Of a DNA stretch of 64,000 bases, positions 27,770-38,003 are shown piece by piece. The stretch covers positions 32,179,929-32,243,928 of the forward strand of contig OV121097.1 of NCBI GenBank assembly GCA_921293015.1, given 5' to 3'. A program made the translations under genes and the position numbers. Each line of letters starts with the position of its first letter. The first letter of the stretch is position 1. This DNA is from Phorcus lineatus (Eukaryota; Mollusca; Gastropoda; Trochida; Trochidae). The notes beneath the pieces are model-generated. The model was given only the letters and a program-made list of their open reading frames with translations, searched no databases and had not been told where the DNA came from.

Positions 27770-28680
27770 GTTATGTATTGCTCTGTTCTGTATCTGTATC
27801 GGTATGTCATGGTTATCAATTGCAAAATGATATAGGTTAGGCCTCAGTCTGCTGTCGATCCGATCAGTCTCAATTAAGAAGTTATTATCTCCCGGGATAA
27901 ACGTAATTGAATAACGCTTATGGGAATAAGTGGCAATGAAATGCGAACAAAGATTAAGAGAATAAAATGATGACAAACCTCACTTTGAAGAAAGTAGCTT
28001 CACAGAGGGTCAATTATGGAATGTACTTGTTAAATGCATAGATATTGTCTTTTTTTTCATTATTACAATATGATATATGAAAACATTTAGAACCGTGTCT
28101 ATTCAAGCGTTAAAATGGGTAAATGACAACTAGATAAAGTTTTTCAAGTTCTCTCATTTAAAAATCCCGTAAAAACTAAACCTAATTCAGGGGGAAATGT
28201 GGATTATTTGAATCACTTATAAATATTGAAAAAGACACAAAGGGCATTTGTTAGAAAATGTGACATTCTGGTGAAATGAAAAAACACACGACCTACAGAT
28301 TCAATCGCTGAATCATTGAATGATGTAAGTTATCATGTCAAAAACCTTTTGAGTGTAAATACTTGAGCAACTGAACAAACACGAATCTGATGATTTGCCT
28401 CAAGACAGAAAGTAAGATACTTGATGTGTAAAGAACAAATAAAGAGGTGTCGGACAAGGCTAAAACCCCAAGGAACTTTCTGCTCATGTCAACACGGTGA
28501 AGCATGCTAAGCTCTAAGATGTTGAGCTGTCAAATATGCTTTAAGATTAACGCTATTGATCTGGCATGTGTACGTTCAATGATTATGGACACGAAGATGC
28601 CATTTTGCAGTTCGTGTTATAGGTTCAAAAGCTCATTGAAATAAACATTATAGGTTTTCTTGTCGGGAGTGAATTCGCAA
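27770..28680. repeat. Segmental piece D
   Basis: Order: a block with GATCCGATCAGTCTCAATTA (27855-27880) and AAAGATTAAGAGAATAAAAT, then GATTCAATCGCTGAATCA (28300), then TTGATGTGTAAAGAAC and ACCCCAAGGAACTTTC (28420-28480), then ATTGATCTGGCATGTGTACG. Colinear with 44040-44960 and 51490-52700. No gene recognised. Confidence 0.7.
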
Positions 28681-29054
28681 GTGCCCTTTCATCAATATGT
28701 CACCCGCAACTTCTGCTGTGAGGTAAGGTGTTTTGAGCTTTGACGCCAATATCATCTGTATTTCACTAATTTCATGTATGCTAATAATATCACCAAAAGA
28801 AAGCCCGCAAAACTATTGTGGCTTTGCATTGTAGTGGAACCTGCTAGCATCGCCTGCAACCAGAGAACAATGACTGGTACTGCGCTGAAAGTCAGGGTAG
28901 CAGTGCACCATAAACATTGTAAGTGTAAAGACTATATACTATTATATGTTCAAGTATTATATTAAAGTAAAAGAGGCCACAAAATATTTATCATGTCAAC
29001 AAGTTTCGAGTGAAAAAATTGCCTTTAATTATGTATCTATTTAGTGGCATTAAC

Positions 29055-29215
29055 TAATCTCCTTAAAAAACTGACACAACAATAACATATTCTGCTTGAC
29101 CTACCGATCAAATCTTCAAAAGGACTTAAAAGGGAGAAACATTTCGAACACAGAGGCCTATCTTTACTTTAATGCAATTCGATTTTTTGCGGTAGTTTTA
29201 ACACAAAAAATATCT
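29055..29215. repeat. Long inverted repeat, right arm
   Basis: Reverse complement of 27005-27165. It contains CTTGACCTACCGATCAAATC and overlaps block m4 at 29160-29300. Confidence 0.85.
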
Positions 29216-29300
29216 AAAAATAGCGTGTGGTCGATATTCTATCATTTATAAATTCATTATCACAGGATTTCCTTCAGAAATACATTACATTAATGATCAA
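29160..29300. repeat. Related block (m4), third copy
   Basis: Reads TTTAATGCAATTCGATTTTT and ATCTAAAAATAGCGTGTGG, TATCACAGG. It overlaps one arm of the large inverted repeat (29055-29215). Confidence 0.75.
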
Positions 29301-30311
29301 ATAAATAGATCGTATCTTAATTAAGTAATAGATATAAAGTTTGAATGGAATTTTGAGGAAAGTTCATATCTATTGATAAAGATTTGCAAGGATGTATACT
29401 TGTTTAGTGTGGAATATATCATCTGTATCATCTTGCTAATGCTGTTTTTCCATAGTTTGAATCGCAAAACATCTTTCATTGACGTGTGATGCTTGACGAT
29501 TACATCACATTTACGGAAATTTAGGACAGAAATTTGATATTACATAAATATGACACCATAGAGCGCTTAAACATGACTGTAACGATGTCTGTCCAACGAT
29601 GATTTTCTTTACAATATCATTGAAAATGTACAAGTATAAACAGTGTAAGAGTTAAAAATGGAGACATCAAAATTAAACGTTTTCATATCGGGACTGAATC
29701 CTCCCCTCGAACGCATCAGCCATAGCACAATACATTGCCGAGGCACAAGGCGCATCGTCCATTCCCCTCATGAGTGTAATATGGCCCAAAAGACACATCA
29801 GTTAACCCATTAGGTAACATTATTGAAGACATATAGTTTTCAGTAAGGCTCTTGAAAGGAAGCGGTCGTGAAGTTGCCCTGTTTCGTCAATAATTTTTAA
29901 ATATTGGCGCCCATGAGTGTCAACTGCTCAAAGGCATACTAATAAGGTTACATCCAACCAAATGTGAAGCTTCTCGGAAAAGATGGGATGAAAAACAATA
30001 TAAATCGTTCCCCATATTATCCGACTTTTTGTACCAAGTTACTTTTTCAGAGGCTATCGCAATACTGCTAAACTCAATCATACAAAATACAAACAACGAT
30101 TTTCGTTGATATGAACTGTTGAAAACTGTTGAAGGTAGTAAACCAACAAAACAAACCAGTTGTTAGTTGTTAGTTTGTTTCTAACGATGAGTATATAAGA
30201 TTCTATAAAAGGTGTGAGGTTAGTAGTCTGACAATTAGACTCTGAAATGAAAATGTATTAGTTAATCGAAAAATTTAAAAATTATTAAATGAAATGAAAG
30301 GGAGACTGAAA

Positions 30312-30317
30312 TTTATT
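30312..30317 (-). terminator. Candidate poly(A) signal of PAN/propeller gene
   Basis: AATAAA on the minus strand, about 130 bases after the propeller stop codon. Position is plausible for a short 3' UTR; nothing else supports it. Confidence 0.35.
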
Positions 30318-30447
30318 AGCTCTTAAGTCTTTTTATAGATTTGCTTAGGCTTCTACCTTATCAGGCTCTGGCCTACAGACTATGAGGTTAGCAAAGGCAT
30401 GGATTATTGGGAAGTTCATATATCTTGATGACGTGATCGCTTGTTCG

Positions 30448-31238
30448 TCACCGGAGGACACAAAACGTCACACGCTTGCATACAGATTCGGAATACGTAA
30501 TATTGACGATATGCTTTTTTTCTTTTTTCTTGATATGGTAGCTTTTGATTTGTTGTGATTTCATAACAAGATATAAACTTTTTCGATCGTAAGTAAGTGC
30601 ACTTATTTCAGAAGAATGAAACAGTTTTGCGACGTATTTACGTCTCAGTTTTATCCACTTAATCCAGTTTTGACTTAAATAGTATAACGTTTGACCTTCC
30701 CTATCAAATGTAAAATCAAAAGCGTCTTCCTTTGTATTGATAATCTTCTTTTCATATTTCCCATCGTAATTTATCGACACTAGTTTAAATTTGGATAGTC
30801 CTTTAATCCCGATGATAACCCTTTTTCCTCTTGAGTCAACGGCGATGTCCCATATTGTCTCATAATTGACAAACACTGTCTCTAAACCAAGAACATTTAC
30901 TCGAACCACCGCCTTTTCAGGCCTCTCCGTTGCAGTAAACACCAGTTGCCTCCCTTTGTCTATACCAAACTTAAAGACTTGAAGTCCCTTAAGTATTATT
31001 TCTGGAGAGGTTCCATACAGAGGAAAACTTTTAACATGTGGGTGGATTGCAGGCGCGACCCACAATTTGCGTTGCCAGGGAATATAGGTAATTGCATTGA
31101 TAAGGTTCATCTTCAGAGGATAGATTGATGTCGACCAGCTCCCAATTTGAATTTGCTGTAATCTACGTTCTGATTGTAACCGGACAGGAAACAGTAGAAG
31201 GAGAGGTAAAGATTCCTTTGTGATGTTATCATCAACAC
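30448..31238 (-). CDS. Terminal exon with YWTD/LRP-like beta-propeller
   Basis: The exon starts after a strong acceptor (GGTTTCCATTTCAG) and runs open for about 263 residues to TGA. The N-terminal part reads VDDNITKESLPLLLLFPVRL. Repeating blade-like units follow, for example GRQLVFTATERPEKAVVRVN, ETIWDIAVDSRGKRVIIG, LVSINYDGKYEKKII, AFDFTFDREGQTLYYLS and ISALTYDRKSLYLV. The pattern Ile-x-x-(Asp/Tyr)-hydrophobic followed by an Asn-Tyr-Asp-Gly turn is like the YWTD propellers of LDL-receptor relatives. About five blades are visible, so a full six-bladed ring would need an upstream exon or a divergent blade. It ends in a Lys-rich stretch. A PAN-like exon lies about 1.25 kb upstream on the same strand, so the protein is probably extracellular. 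Family assignment is by pattern only. Confidence 0.7.
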
Positions 31239-31321
31239 CTGAAATGGAAACCAGAAGTTGACGTTAGTAATACAGTTGCAATCTAAGGTCCTAAACAAGA
31301 ACATAATTTCCACAAATTTTA

Positions 31322-31480
31322 TTCATAATTTCCTATACAAACCTCTGTTCTAATAAGAGCCTTTCTTGGTCTAGAAATCTAGAAGCTTGAATAAATGCAA
31401 TCAAAGCTAATGTGCAAACAGCGATGCCGTATCAATACTCATTTGAAAATAATTCTAAAGAATAAGAGTAAGCATGTGTT
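31322..31480. repeat. Interspersed repeat family, copy 1
   Basis: Begins AATTTCCTATACAAACCTCT and includes TGCAATCAAAGCTAATGTGC. Similar text is at 40905-41180 and 56650-56830. Its right part seems displaced to about 32160-32270. Confidence 0.6.
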
Positions 31481-32489
31481 CACATTCAATTCGGTAAATT
31501 ATTTCGCATTAGATTGACAAATCTATTTTTAACATCCAACGCTCTTCCAAATTAACTGCTGAATGTTTTCCAAGAATCGTCAAGTAGTCTTGTTTAGTAT
31601 TTATATCTCCTATTTTTTTGAAAATGCTGTCAATAATTTATGATGAAACACGCACATTTTTAGATTTTAAAACAATTCGATGGTACACTAAGTAACATAA
31701 ATGACTGTTACATAGGTTATAGCTAAGATTGCTTCAGGTAACTTCATTCGAGGAAGAATTTCTTTCCTCCTTATTTTGTTTGTTGTAGATATATAGGCTA
31801 TACTATTTTTCAATAATGATTTCCACATGGAACAAGATTTATTCAAAAACAACTTGAAGACAAAATCGATTTAAAATATAAGAATTACATTCAGCTGAAA
31901 TGTATTATTAATTTTAACTGTAAAAAGGACTTATATTTCTGAAAGAAACTACAAATGTATTTATAAATATTTTATATTTCATATTTCACTATTTAAAGTC
32001 TGACGTTCAAATTATTTTTGTCAATTCAATAAGAAAATCAACTTTCACCCCTCCCCCCCACGGCCCTGGTGACCCTCAAGCTTGCTTTTTTAAAGACTTT
32101 TCTTTTGTTTGCGTATTGTTCGGTAAAGCCGAATTTTTATGCAATTAAGCACTTATAATTAACACTTTGAATATTCTTAACAGAACACAGTCGCTTTATA
32201 TTGCGACTACATAATTGCATAGGCCTATCTGACAACACATCGGTTATCTATGCATGAGTTTTTTTCATTGGCTGAAATACTGCAATGTAGTTTACTTTAC
32301 TATATTCCGGAAGTCTGGGAAGAACTCGTATACGATTGGGGGTTGTATAGGAACTGATTTTGTGGGAGAATGAATAGGATTATAAGAATATACTTTCTGA
32401 AAAGGTTTCTTCTTGAGAAAACATAGGCTACATTCTCAACTTGCAAATCAACATAAATGTACCACAAACGCCAAGACAGGTAAACCAAC

Positions 32490-32722
32490 CTCCAACCTTG
32501 CCTTTAGTTACGCCGTATGACATCTTTTGATATAGTCGGCATTGATCCATACCGCTTGATATTGAGAACGAAAAGCAGTTGTGACGTACGCACTGCTCTG
32601 CGCATTGGATTATCCCCCTTGATTTGCAAAGGTCACGTTGACTTATTAGTTCCGTGGTCTTTATGTGTTTGAAAGTTGTAGCCTTCATGTCAGATAACGT
32701 TGAAGCCGATATTAAATTGACC
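32490..32722 (-). CDS. PAN/apple-like domain exon
   Basis: The minus strand is open from a CTCCCCAG acceptor and encodes VNLISASTLSDMKATTF, then LCKSRGIIQCAEQCVRHNC, FSFSISSGMDQCRLYQ. Cysteine spacing C-x7-C-x3-C-x4-C-F-x10-C-x-L-Y is typical of PAN/apple domains, which bind proteins or sugars on secreted proteins. The donor is uncertain. GGAG|GTTGGT at 32490 leaves phase 1, which matches the two leading bases of the propeller exon (31238). The earlier GGC|GTAACT would end in phase 0 and would not match directly. An additional exon between them cannot be excluded. A signal-peptide exon is expected to the right but was not identified. Confidence 0.6.
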
Positions 32723-32999
32723 CTGGGGAGATTAAAGTTTTGTAGAATTATTTTCGATGATTTTGTAAATCATTCATACCAAGTGACCATATAGTCTATA
32801 TGTCTGCTACATCAATTAATCAAACATAAAATGTAATTAATAATGCATAATAATCTTCATCGCCTCTGGGAAAATCTGTAGTGAAATAACCAGCCCCCGG
32901 TTTGGGTAAGCTAATGCAATTCCTTTGTCGATTGTACCAAAATGCTTCTCAAAAACATGTTACTATACCAAGCATGACCCAAAACCATATATTATGTAA

Positions 33000-34080
33000 T
33001 CAGGCGTTACATTCGGCTATTGTTTCAGAACAGGACTCAAGCGTGGTTAATTATGTTTTAAAAAAGTCCTGCACAAGAAAGCACTAGGTGATCGATGGTG
33101 GCGATTATTCAGAGAAGGTTATTATTATTGTCGATGGACACTATCGATAGGCAGATTCAAAACACCTATAACCAACAGCTTCTTTATTGGAAATATGTCA
33201 TTTACATCATTGATAAAGACTTCATTATCACGGTTAAACGGCGCATATATGCCAAGATGCATTTTTAAGATGCAGAAAACAAAACACATGATTACAGATC
33301 GAAAATGGAACGTGGATGAAAAAAGTTTGAAAGATTGCCATTACATGAGGAACATATGTCTTACCACAGCCTCAAAGAAAATGCGTACCAAAGGCTCAAC
33401 ATGATTCCTCTTGTGTATTTCATCCTGCACCTCAGTTGATTAGAAGGCGTTCATACAAAACTAGATTTTTTAACGTTTAAGGTAATTTGTGAATAGGAAT
33501 TATCATGAGACGTCTGTGTCGTTATACTCTAGAGTTAGGCGGCTTCATTAAAATATCAATAGTAATTAATTGTTATCAGATCTTTTTGACTAACGGGCTA
33601 TTGTAAATGACAGACAGATGATATGACAAATGTTCAACTAATATCGCCATAACATCTTTTCGAATCAAAGGTCAATTGCCAATAATTTTTGTCATCTCTC
33701 GCCAGCTTTGAATTTTATGTTTATGGGACCATTTATTGGTATTTCAGTCCTGGAACATCATATAGTAACGCTGCTGTAATTGTACTTCAGTGTAATGATA
33801 GAGATGTTCTAACTTGTTAATATGCCTCACATTTTATACGGACATATTTCCCTTAATAATCAAACAGTTAAGAAATAAAAAATAGAAACAACTTTTTTTT
33901 TAAATTTTATAAGCAACAGATTTGTTTGATACCAAAACAATAATAATTGTATAAAAACAATAATCTTTTTAGTTGTTGATTAAATCACATTATGTTAATA
34001 ATATCATGAAAAATTATGTATCTTTTCATATTTATTTTAGTAATCAAGGAAGACATTAAAGAATTATAAACTCTAAGTTG
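33000..34080. other. Interval between PAN exon and Crypton
   Basis: Should hold the 5' exons of the minus-strand PAN/propeller gene, but no convincing signal-peptide exon was found. Confidence 0.4.
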
Positions 34081-34115
34081 GTAAATAATAATTACTGACC
34101 GAGTCTGAGGGTTCA

Positions 34116-34159
34116 CGGCTGATGCACACTCAAGCACGTGCTTGAGTGTGCATCAGCCG
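34116..34159. repeat. Perfect 44-base palindrome upstream of the Crypton
   Basis: Both arms match without error around a central CACGTG (34135-34140). With gaps the symmetry extends to about 34081-34196, including TAAATAATT on each side. The arms are much more GC-rich than the surroundings. It lies about 85 bases before the Crypton ATG and could be a terminal or promoter element, or a separate fold-back MITE. Confidence 0.85.
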
Positions 34160-34243
34160 GGAACCCCGAAGGCGAGGTCGGTAAATTATTTACACAGCTG
34201 GCTTTCAAGTAGAGAGGTCGCGTGTTTCCAAATAAGAGACGAC

Positions 34244-34355
34244 ATGGACGACAATGAAAGCGAAAGCGACGACATTTTAAGTCAAGCGGTTGAAAGTTTT
34301 GAAGAACGTTCTGAAATGTCGACCCTAACACAAAACATCTACCAACCAGTAACAG
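34244..34355 (+). CDS. Crypton exon 1 (acidic N-terminus)
   Basis: Starts MDDNESESDDILSQAVESF and ends in VT plus one base before a strong AACAG|GTGAGA donor. The frame is open upstream, but through the palindrome at 34116-34159, so this ATG is the more natural start. Confidence 0.6.
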
Positions 34356-34812
34356 GTGAGACAATCATTAAAGTCTTCATGTCTTTTTTTAAAAAGTTTT
34401 CTAACTTGTCTATTTTTAAAAAGTTTTCTAACTTGTCTATAATCAACGATTAATTAAGTTTGAAGTATGTTTGATTATTACCCTTTAAGAAGCGTTTTCC
34501 TAACACGAAAGACGAAAATAATTTGCATTGTTATTAGAGAATCGTGGGACAAAGGTGATACTTGCAAAATGTATGAATCTGATTTCGCACGTGCACAACA
34601 TGCAACTCGTGACGGTTGACATGCAAGGTAGACGGTGGAAGCACGTGTGTTTGAAATGTTAACATTTCGTTCGTAATGATTTTATAATAATAGCTTGCTT
34701 TTGATAGTAAGTTTTGCAACTTATACGTTTTTATTGTCTCTTGAAGGATGATATATTTGACTGTTACCTGCTTAGCTATACACTGATTGAGTTTGTGTGC
34801 TTTGAATTTCAG

Positions 34813-34881
34813 AACCCATTAGTGACGACTCTGAGGAGTGTGTAATGAGGTTGTTACGGGACGAAGTTCCAGATATAACCG
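34813..34881 (+). CDS. Crypton exon 2
   Basis: Sixty-nine bases after a GAATTTCAG acceptor, reading EPISDDSEECVMRLLRDEV then PDIT in the phase left by exon 1. Donor is ACCG|GTAAAT, again phase 1. The Ser/Asp/Glu-rich composition resembles exon 1. Confidence 0.55.
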
Positions 34882-35177
34882 GTAAATAATTTGTCTCTTG
34901 TTATATTTTCAGCTCACATTTATAGTCATTCAATTAAAGTGTGAAAATAAAATTTTGAAAATTAAGTTTTCGAATTTGAACGAAAGTGTTTCATTTTCAT
35001 GTCATTAAAATAGGCTCGGTGTTGTAAATTATATAACTGCTTTGATCAATCAAGTTCCGGTTAATACAGAACGCACGGTCAAAATGGTGTAATTGTGTCA
35101 GTTATTTACGTAAAATTTCTAATACGAAAAATAGGTACATTCATGACCTTTTTTATCGAACCCATTCAAAACTTCAG

Positions 35178-35237
35178 AATCACAGTGTAAAGCTGTTTGT
35201 CACGCTGTGGACCTGACGGATATGGCTCAACAAGGCG
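35178..35237 (+). CDS. Crypton exon 3
   Basis: After an AAACTTCAG acceptor the correct phase gives ESQCKAVCHAVDLTDMAQQG. The donor GCG|GTGCAT is weak; it was chosen because it keeps phase 1 into exon 4. The frame stays open past 35280, so a later donor is possible. Confidence 0.4.
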
Positions 35238-35459
35238 GTGCATCATGCGTTGGTTACCAAAGGACTAGACGACCTATGGCAGGGTTGTTTAAAACATGCT
35301 AGATTACCTTTACATTTTCATGTAACTGAAATACCCATATTAAGGTTATTGGCTGTGGTAAGCAGATGACCTTATTTTAGTTGATTTGTATTGTCTATTT
35401 TCGTTGATTTGTATTGTCTACTTATTCACAAAATGTTTCTATCCAAAAATGTATGTTTT

Positions 35460-35850
35460 TCATTGTTTCCGGACATGAACAGTTCTCACGAACGCGGATA
35501 GACGCCCGAACGCACGCTGCTTCGCGGAAACATTGTAATCTGCCATCTTGAATTGTACTGTGACATTCGTCAATTAGCCTTTACATTCTGTTGAGACAGG
35601 ATGTCTTTTCGTTTTCGTTAGAAGTTAGTCTTGAATTAGAGGGTTAGTTGATATTGTTAGTCAAGATATTGTTAGTCAATACATTGGAATACATGGTCAT
35701 TAGTGAATTGGAAATGAATGTTAGTGAATTAGAAAACAACAAAGAACATTTAGTTAAACCAACAGTTGTATATAGCATTGTAAATAAAACTTGTAATATA
35801 CGTTAGACACACGCCTTTGTTATTCCTGCCGAACAGGCTGAGTGACAATA
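35460..35850 (+). other. Possible solo LTR in the Crypton intron
   Basis: The stretch begins TGTTTCCGGACATG and ends GCTGAGTGACA. It has a GC-rich head, an AATAAA about 60 bases before the end and short internal repeats (ATTGTTAGTCAA twice). This is the layout of a small LTR. No target duplication or gag/pol was seen, so the call is weak. Confidence 0.25.
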
Positions 35851-36240
35851 TAAGAGTCGTGATCGAAAACCGGACAGTGCACTGCAAGTGGCGTGCACCA
35901 ATTTGTCGAACGTAACTTTAGAAACTTATCTGTACCAGATCAAGCGAAAGAATTTGGTTATTAGTGTTTATTAGGTTATATAACTAGACGAAATTATGTT
36001 GGGACGTTTAATTTTGGCTTTTTCACATATAAGAGCGTTGTTGACAAGTGTCATGTATTTGACATGTTGGGGTGAATATGCAGGCTGACCGAGATGACTT
36101 GAACCTAAATTAGAACATACTTATTTCTGCACGTATCAAAGGCAAATGGATTCTTAGAAACGTACATACACTTTATAACGTCTGAGTCTAGAACAGATTG
36201 CATTTTACACAGACCAGAACATATTTGACTGACATTCTTT

Positions 36241-36852
36241 TTTTCTTTTTTTTCAAATCTTTTTATTCATTTCATTTCCGTAGGTGTACATGAGTTCATA
36301 GAAGATAATACATTGGTAACTATTGTAAGACATTATACAGAGCTCTCCATTTGGCATTGAATGATGGTAAAGTATTATTCTTATTAGCTATAATTTTCTC
36401 AACATTGAAAACATCCTTGACAATGCTTATAAAGTGATCAATGGATAACATGTTTTTCTTAATACTTGAAATATGTATATATTTTTTAGCCATTAAAATG
36501 ATATGTGATGCTAGAAGGCTGACAGAACTATTGCATAACAGAATATCTAAGTCAGATATGGCAATATCAATATGTGTAACATGATGATTAATAAAAGTTT
36601 CAACTTTTCTCCAAAATTCATACACAAACTTGCAATTAATAAAAACATGGTACAAATTTTCAGATTCAGATTCACAAAAAGAGCAAATATTTGTATCAAT
36701 TATTTTCATTTGGGTTAGCTCTTTTCTAGTGTAAATTGCTCTATTAATAAGTCTGTACTGAAAATCTAAAAGTTTTACATCTTTAGTACAATTTCTGTAC
36801 TTTTTAAACACAACATCCCATTGAATATTTAAGTTAAGTTCATTTTGCCATT
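36241..36852 (-). mobile_element. 5'-truncated LINE (L1-like ORF2 C-terminus)
   Basis: The minus strand is open from the insertion edge and reads ELNLNIQWDVVFKKYRNC, then FQYRLINRAIYTRKEL. A C-x2-C-x8-H-x4-C zinc-knuckle region (CSFCESESENLYHVFINC) followed by EFWRKVETF is typical of the C-terminus of reverse transcriptases in L1-like LINEs. The stop is followed by about 75 bases and an A-rich tail (T-rich on plus at 36241-36254). Target duplication TGACATTCTTT at 36230-36240 and 36853-36863. It lies in the Crypton intron. Confidence 0.88.
36320..36811 (-). CDS. LINE ORF2 C-terminal fragment
   Basis: Uninterrupted coding fragment of the truncated LINE above, 160-odd residues to TAA-type stop at the left end. 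It carries the zinc-knuckle region at its first third and a Lys-rich, Trp-containing tail (AKWRALYNVLQ). It holds no reverse transcriptase or endonuclease residues, so it cannot act alone. No frame breaks are seen, which suggests a fairly young insertion. Confidence 0.8.
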   Translation of the reverse strand: MFKKYRNCTKDVKLLDFQYRLINRAIYTRKELTQMKIIDTNICSFCESESENLYHVFINCKFVYEFWRKVETFINHHVTHIDIAISDLDILLCNSSVSLLASHIILMAKKYIHISSIKKNMLSIDHFISIVKDVFNVEKIIANKNNTLPSFNAKWRALYNVLQ

Positions 36853-36870
36853 TGACATTCTTTATTCCAA

Positions 36871-37188
36871 GGGGCGGGATAGCGCAGTGGTTAGCGCGTT
36901 CGGCTTCGGATCAGGAGGTCCGTGGTTCGAATCCCGCCAGGGGCTCGGAAACTTTGTCTGCAGTAGAGAACTGTTCTACACGCAGTCAGGTTTGGGTGCA
37001 ATGCTACACTGAGTTTCAGTGCAGTACCACCCATGGTTCGCTAGTTCCAGCCGATGCTCGCAGGTTTCACCGCAATGCATAGCCACAATGGTGTTGCGGG
37101 CTTTCTCCCTGCAATAATACTAGCAGCCGCGATATAAGTGAAATAATCTTGAAAGCGGCGTAAAACCCCAACTCACTCACTCACTCAC
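36871..37188 (+). mobile_element. tRNA-derived SINE, full-length copy
   Basis: The 5' end is a tRNA-like head with A box TAGCGCAGTGG (36880-36890) and B box GGTTCGAATCC (36924-36934), the internal RNA polymerase III promoter. A 240-base body follows and a (CACT)n tail. Target duplication TCTTTATTCCAA lies at 36859-36870 and 37189-37200. It landed immediately beside the end of the LINE at 36241-36852. Any translation across it is not meaningful. Confidence 0.93.
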
Positions 37189-37255
37189 TCTTTATTCCAA
37201 ATAAACTAGTATTAAATAGTTTTCATGTATTCATAAATCTTTTTTAAAACTTCAG

Positions 37256-37351
37256 CAGCACAACATGAGTCGGCTTCAAATGCTGTAGGCCTGACCAAAG
37301 TGATTGAGCAAGGTCCTTCTATTCAAGTCCCTTCTAAACAAGTCACGGCAT
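37256..37351 (+). CDS. Crypton exon 4
   Basis: Follows an AAACTTCAG acceptor and reads AQHESASNAVGLTKVIEQ then GPSIQVPSKQVTA. Donor CAT|GTATGA leaves phase 1, which joins exon 5 to give VTASTKRFAPI. The interval from exon 3 holds a LINE and a SINE, which explains the long intron. Confidence 0.45.
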
Positions 37352-37849
37352 GTATGAAATTGTATTTGATTTACTTGAACTTTTGTACTAAATCGTTTAA
37401 CATGGCAATTTAAAAAAGGGTCATAAATGACCAGCATAACAGAAATAAATATTGACAGTGTTTATATGACCGGTCTAACTGTAAACTTTTAAAAACGGAT
37501 TCCTAATGAAAATTTTTTCTTCATTTCAATAAAATTGCAGACAAACAATGTCCGATTTAACTACTCTGTGTTGATTAGTGTATATAAAAAAAAATTTCAT
37601 TTTCATTTCAGCAACGAAGAGGTTTGCACCCATCACCGAGACTCAGCTCAAACACCGGAAAACTCCCAACATTCCGCACAATACCTTGAGGAAAAACAAA
37701 TTGGCTACTAATTTGTTTGATAAATGGCGAAGAGAGTTTGTGTCTTGTAACAACGCTGGAGAAGATCTCAAAGAGGTTTTCAACCTGCTTTCTTCGGATC
37801 GAGATCTAACAGACTATCAGCTAAATGAACTGAATGTTATTTTGTCAGC

Positions 37850-38003
37850 TGGTTCGCTAGTTCCAGCCGATGCTCGCAGGTTTCACCACAATGCATAGCC
37901 ACTATAGTGCTGCGGGCTTTCTCCCTGCAATAATACTAGCAGCCGCGATATAAGTGAAATAATCTTGAAAGCGGCGTTAAACCCCAACTCACCTCACCTC
38001 ACC
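37850..38003 (+). mobile_element. 5'-truncated SINE inside Crypton exon 5
   Basis: This matches the 3' half of the SINE at 36871-37188, from GGTTCGCTAGTTCCAGCC to the CTCACCTCACC tail. It is bracketed by a perfect 13-base target duplication TTATTTTGTCAGC at 37837-37849 and 38004-38016. Removing the insert and one duplicate restores the recombinase frame exactly across the site, so it is a clean retrotransposition into coding sequence. Confidence 0.92.

Noticed and set aside
34142-34243. Upstream Met start for Crypton exon 1
   Set aside because: The extension would be encoded by the palindrome and reads unlike the acidic N-terminus that follows MDDNESESDD.
34142-34453. Single 103-residue protein from the plus strand
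   Set aside because: The frame runs through a strong AACAG|GTGAGA donor into intronic tandem repeats (TTTTTAAAAAGTTTTCTAAC twice); only 34244-34355 is coding.
36880-36950. Functional tRNA gene
   Set aside because: A and B boxes are present, but the sequence continues into a SINE body and the same head recurs at 39912; no clean acceptor stem was seen.
36852-37082. Plus-strand frame through the SINE (and its twin at 39927-40121)
   Set aside because: Translation of a tRNA-derived SINE; not a protein gene.
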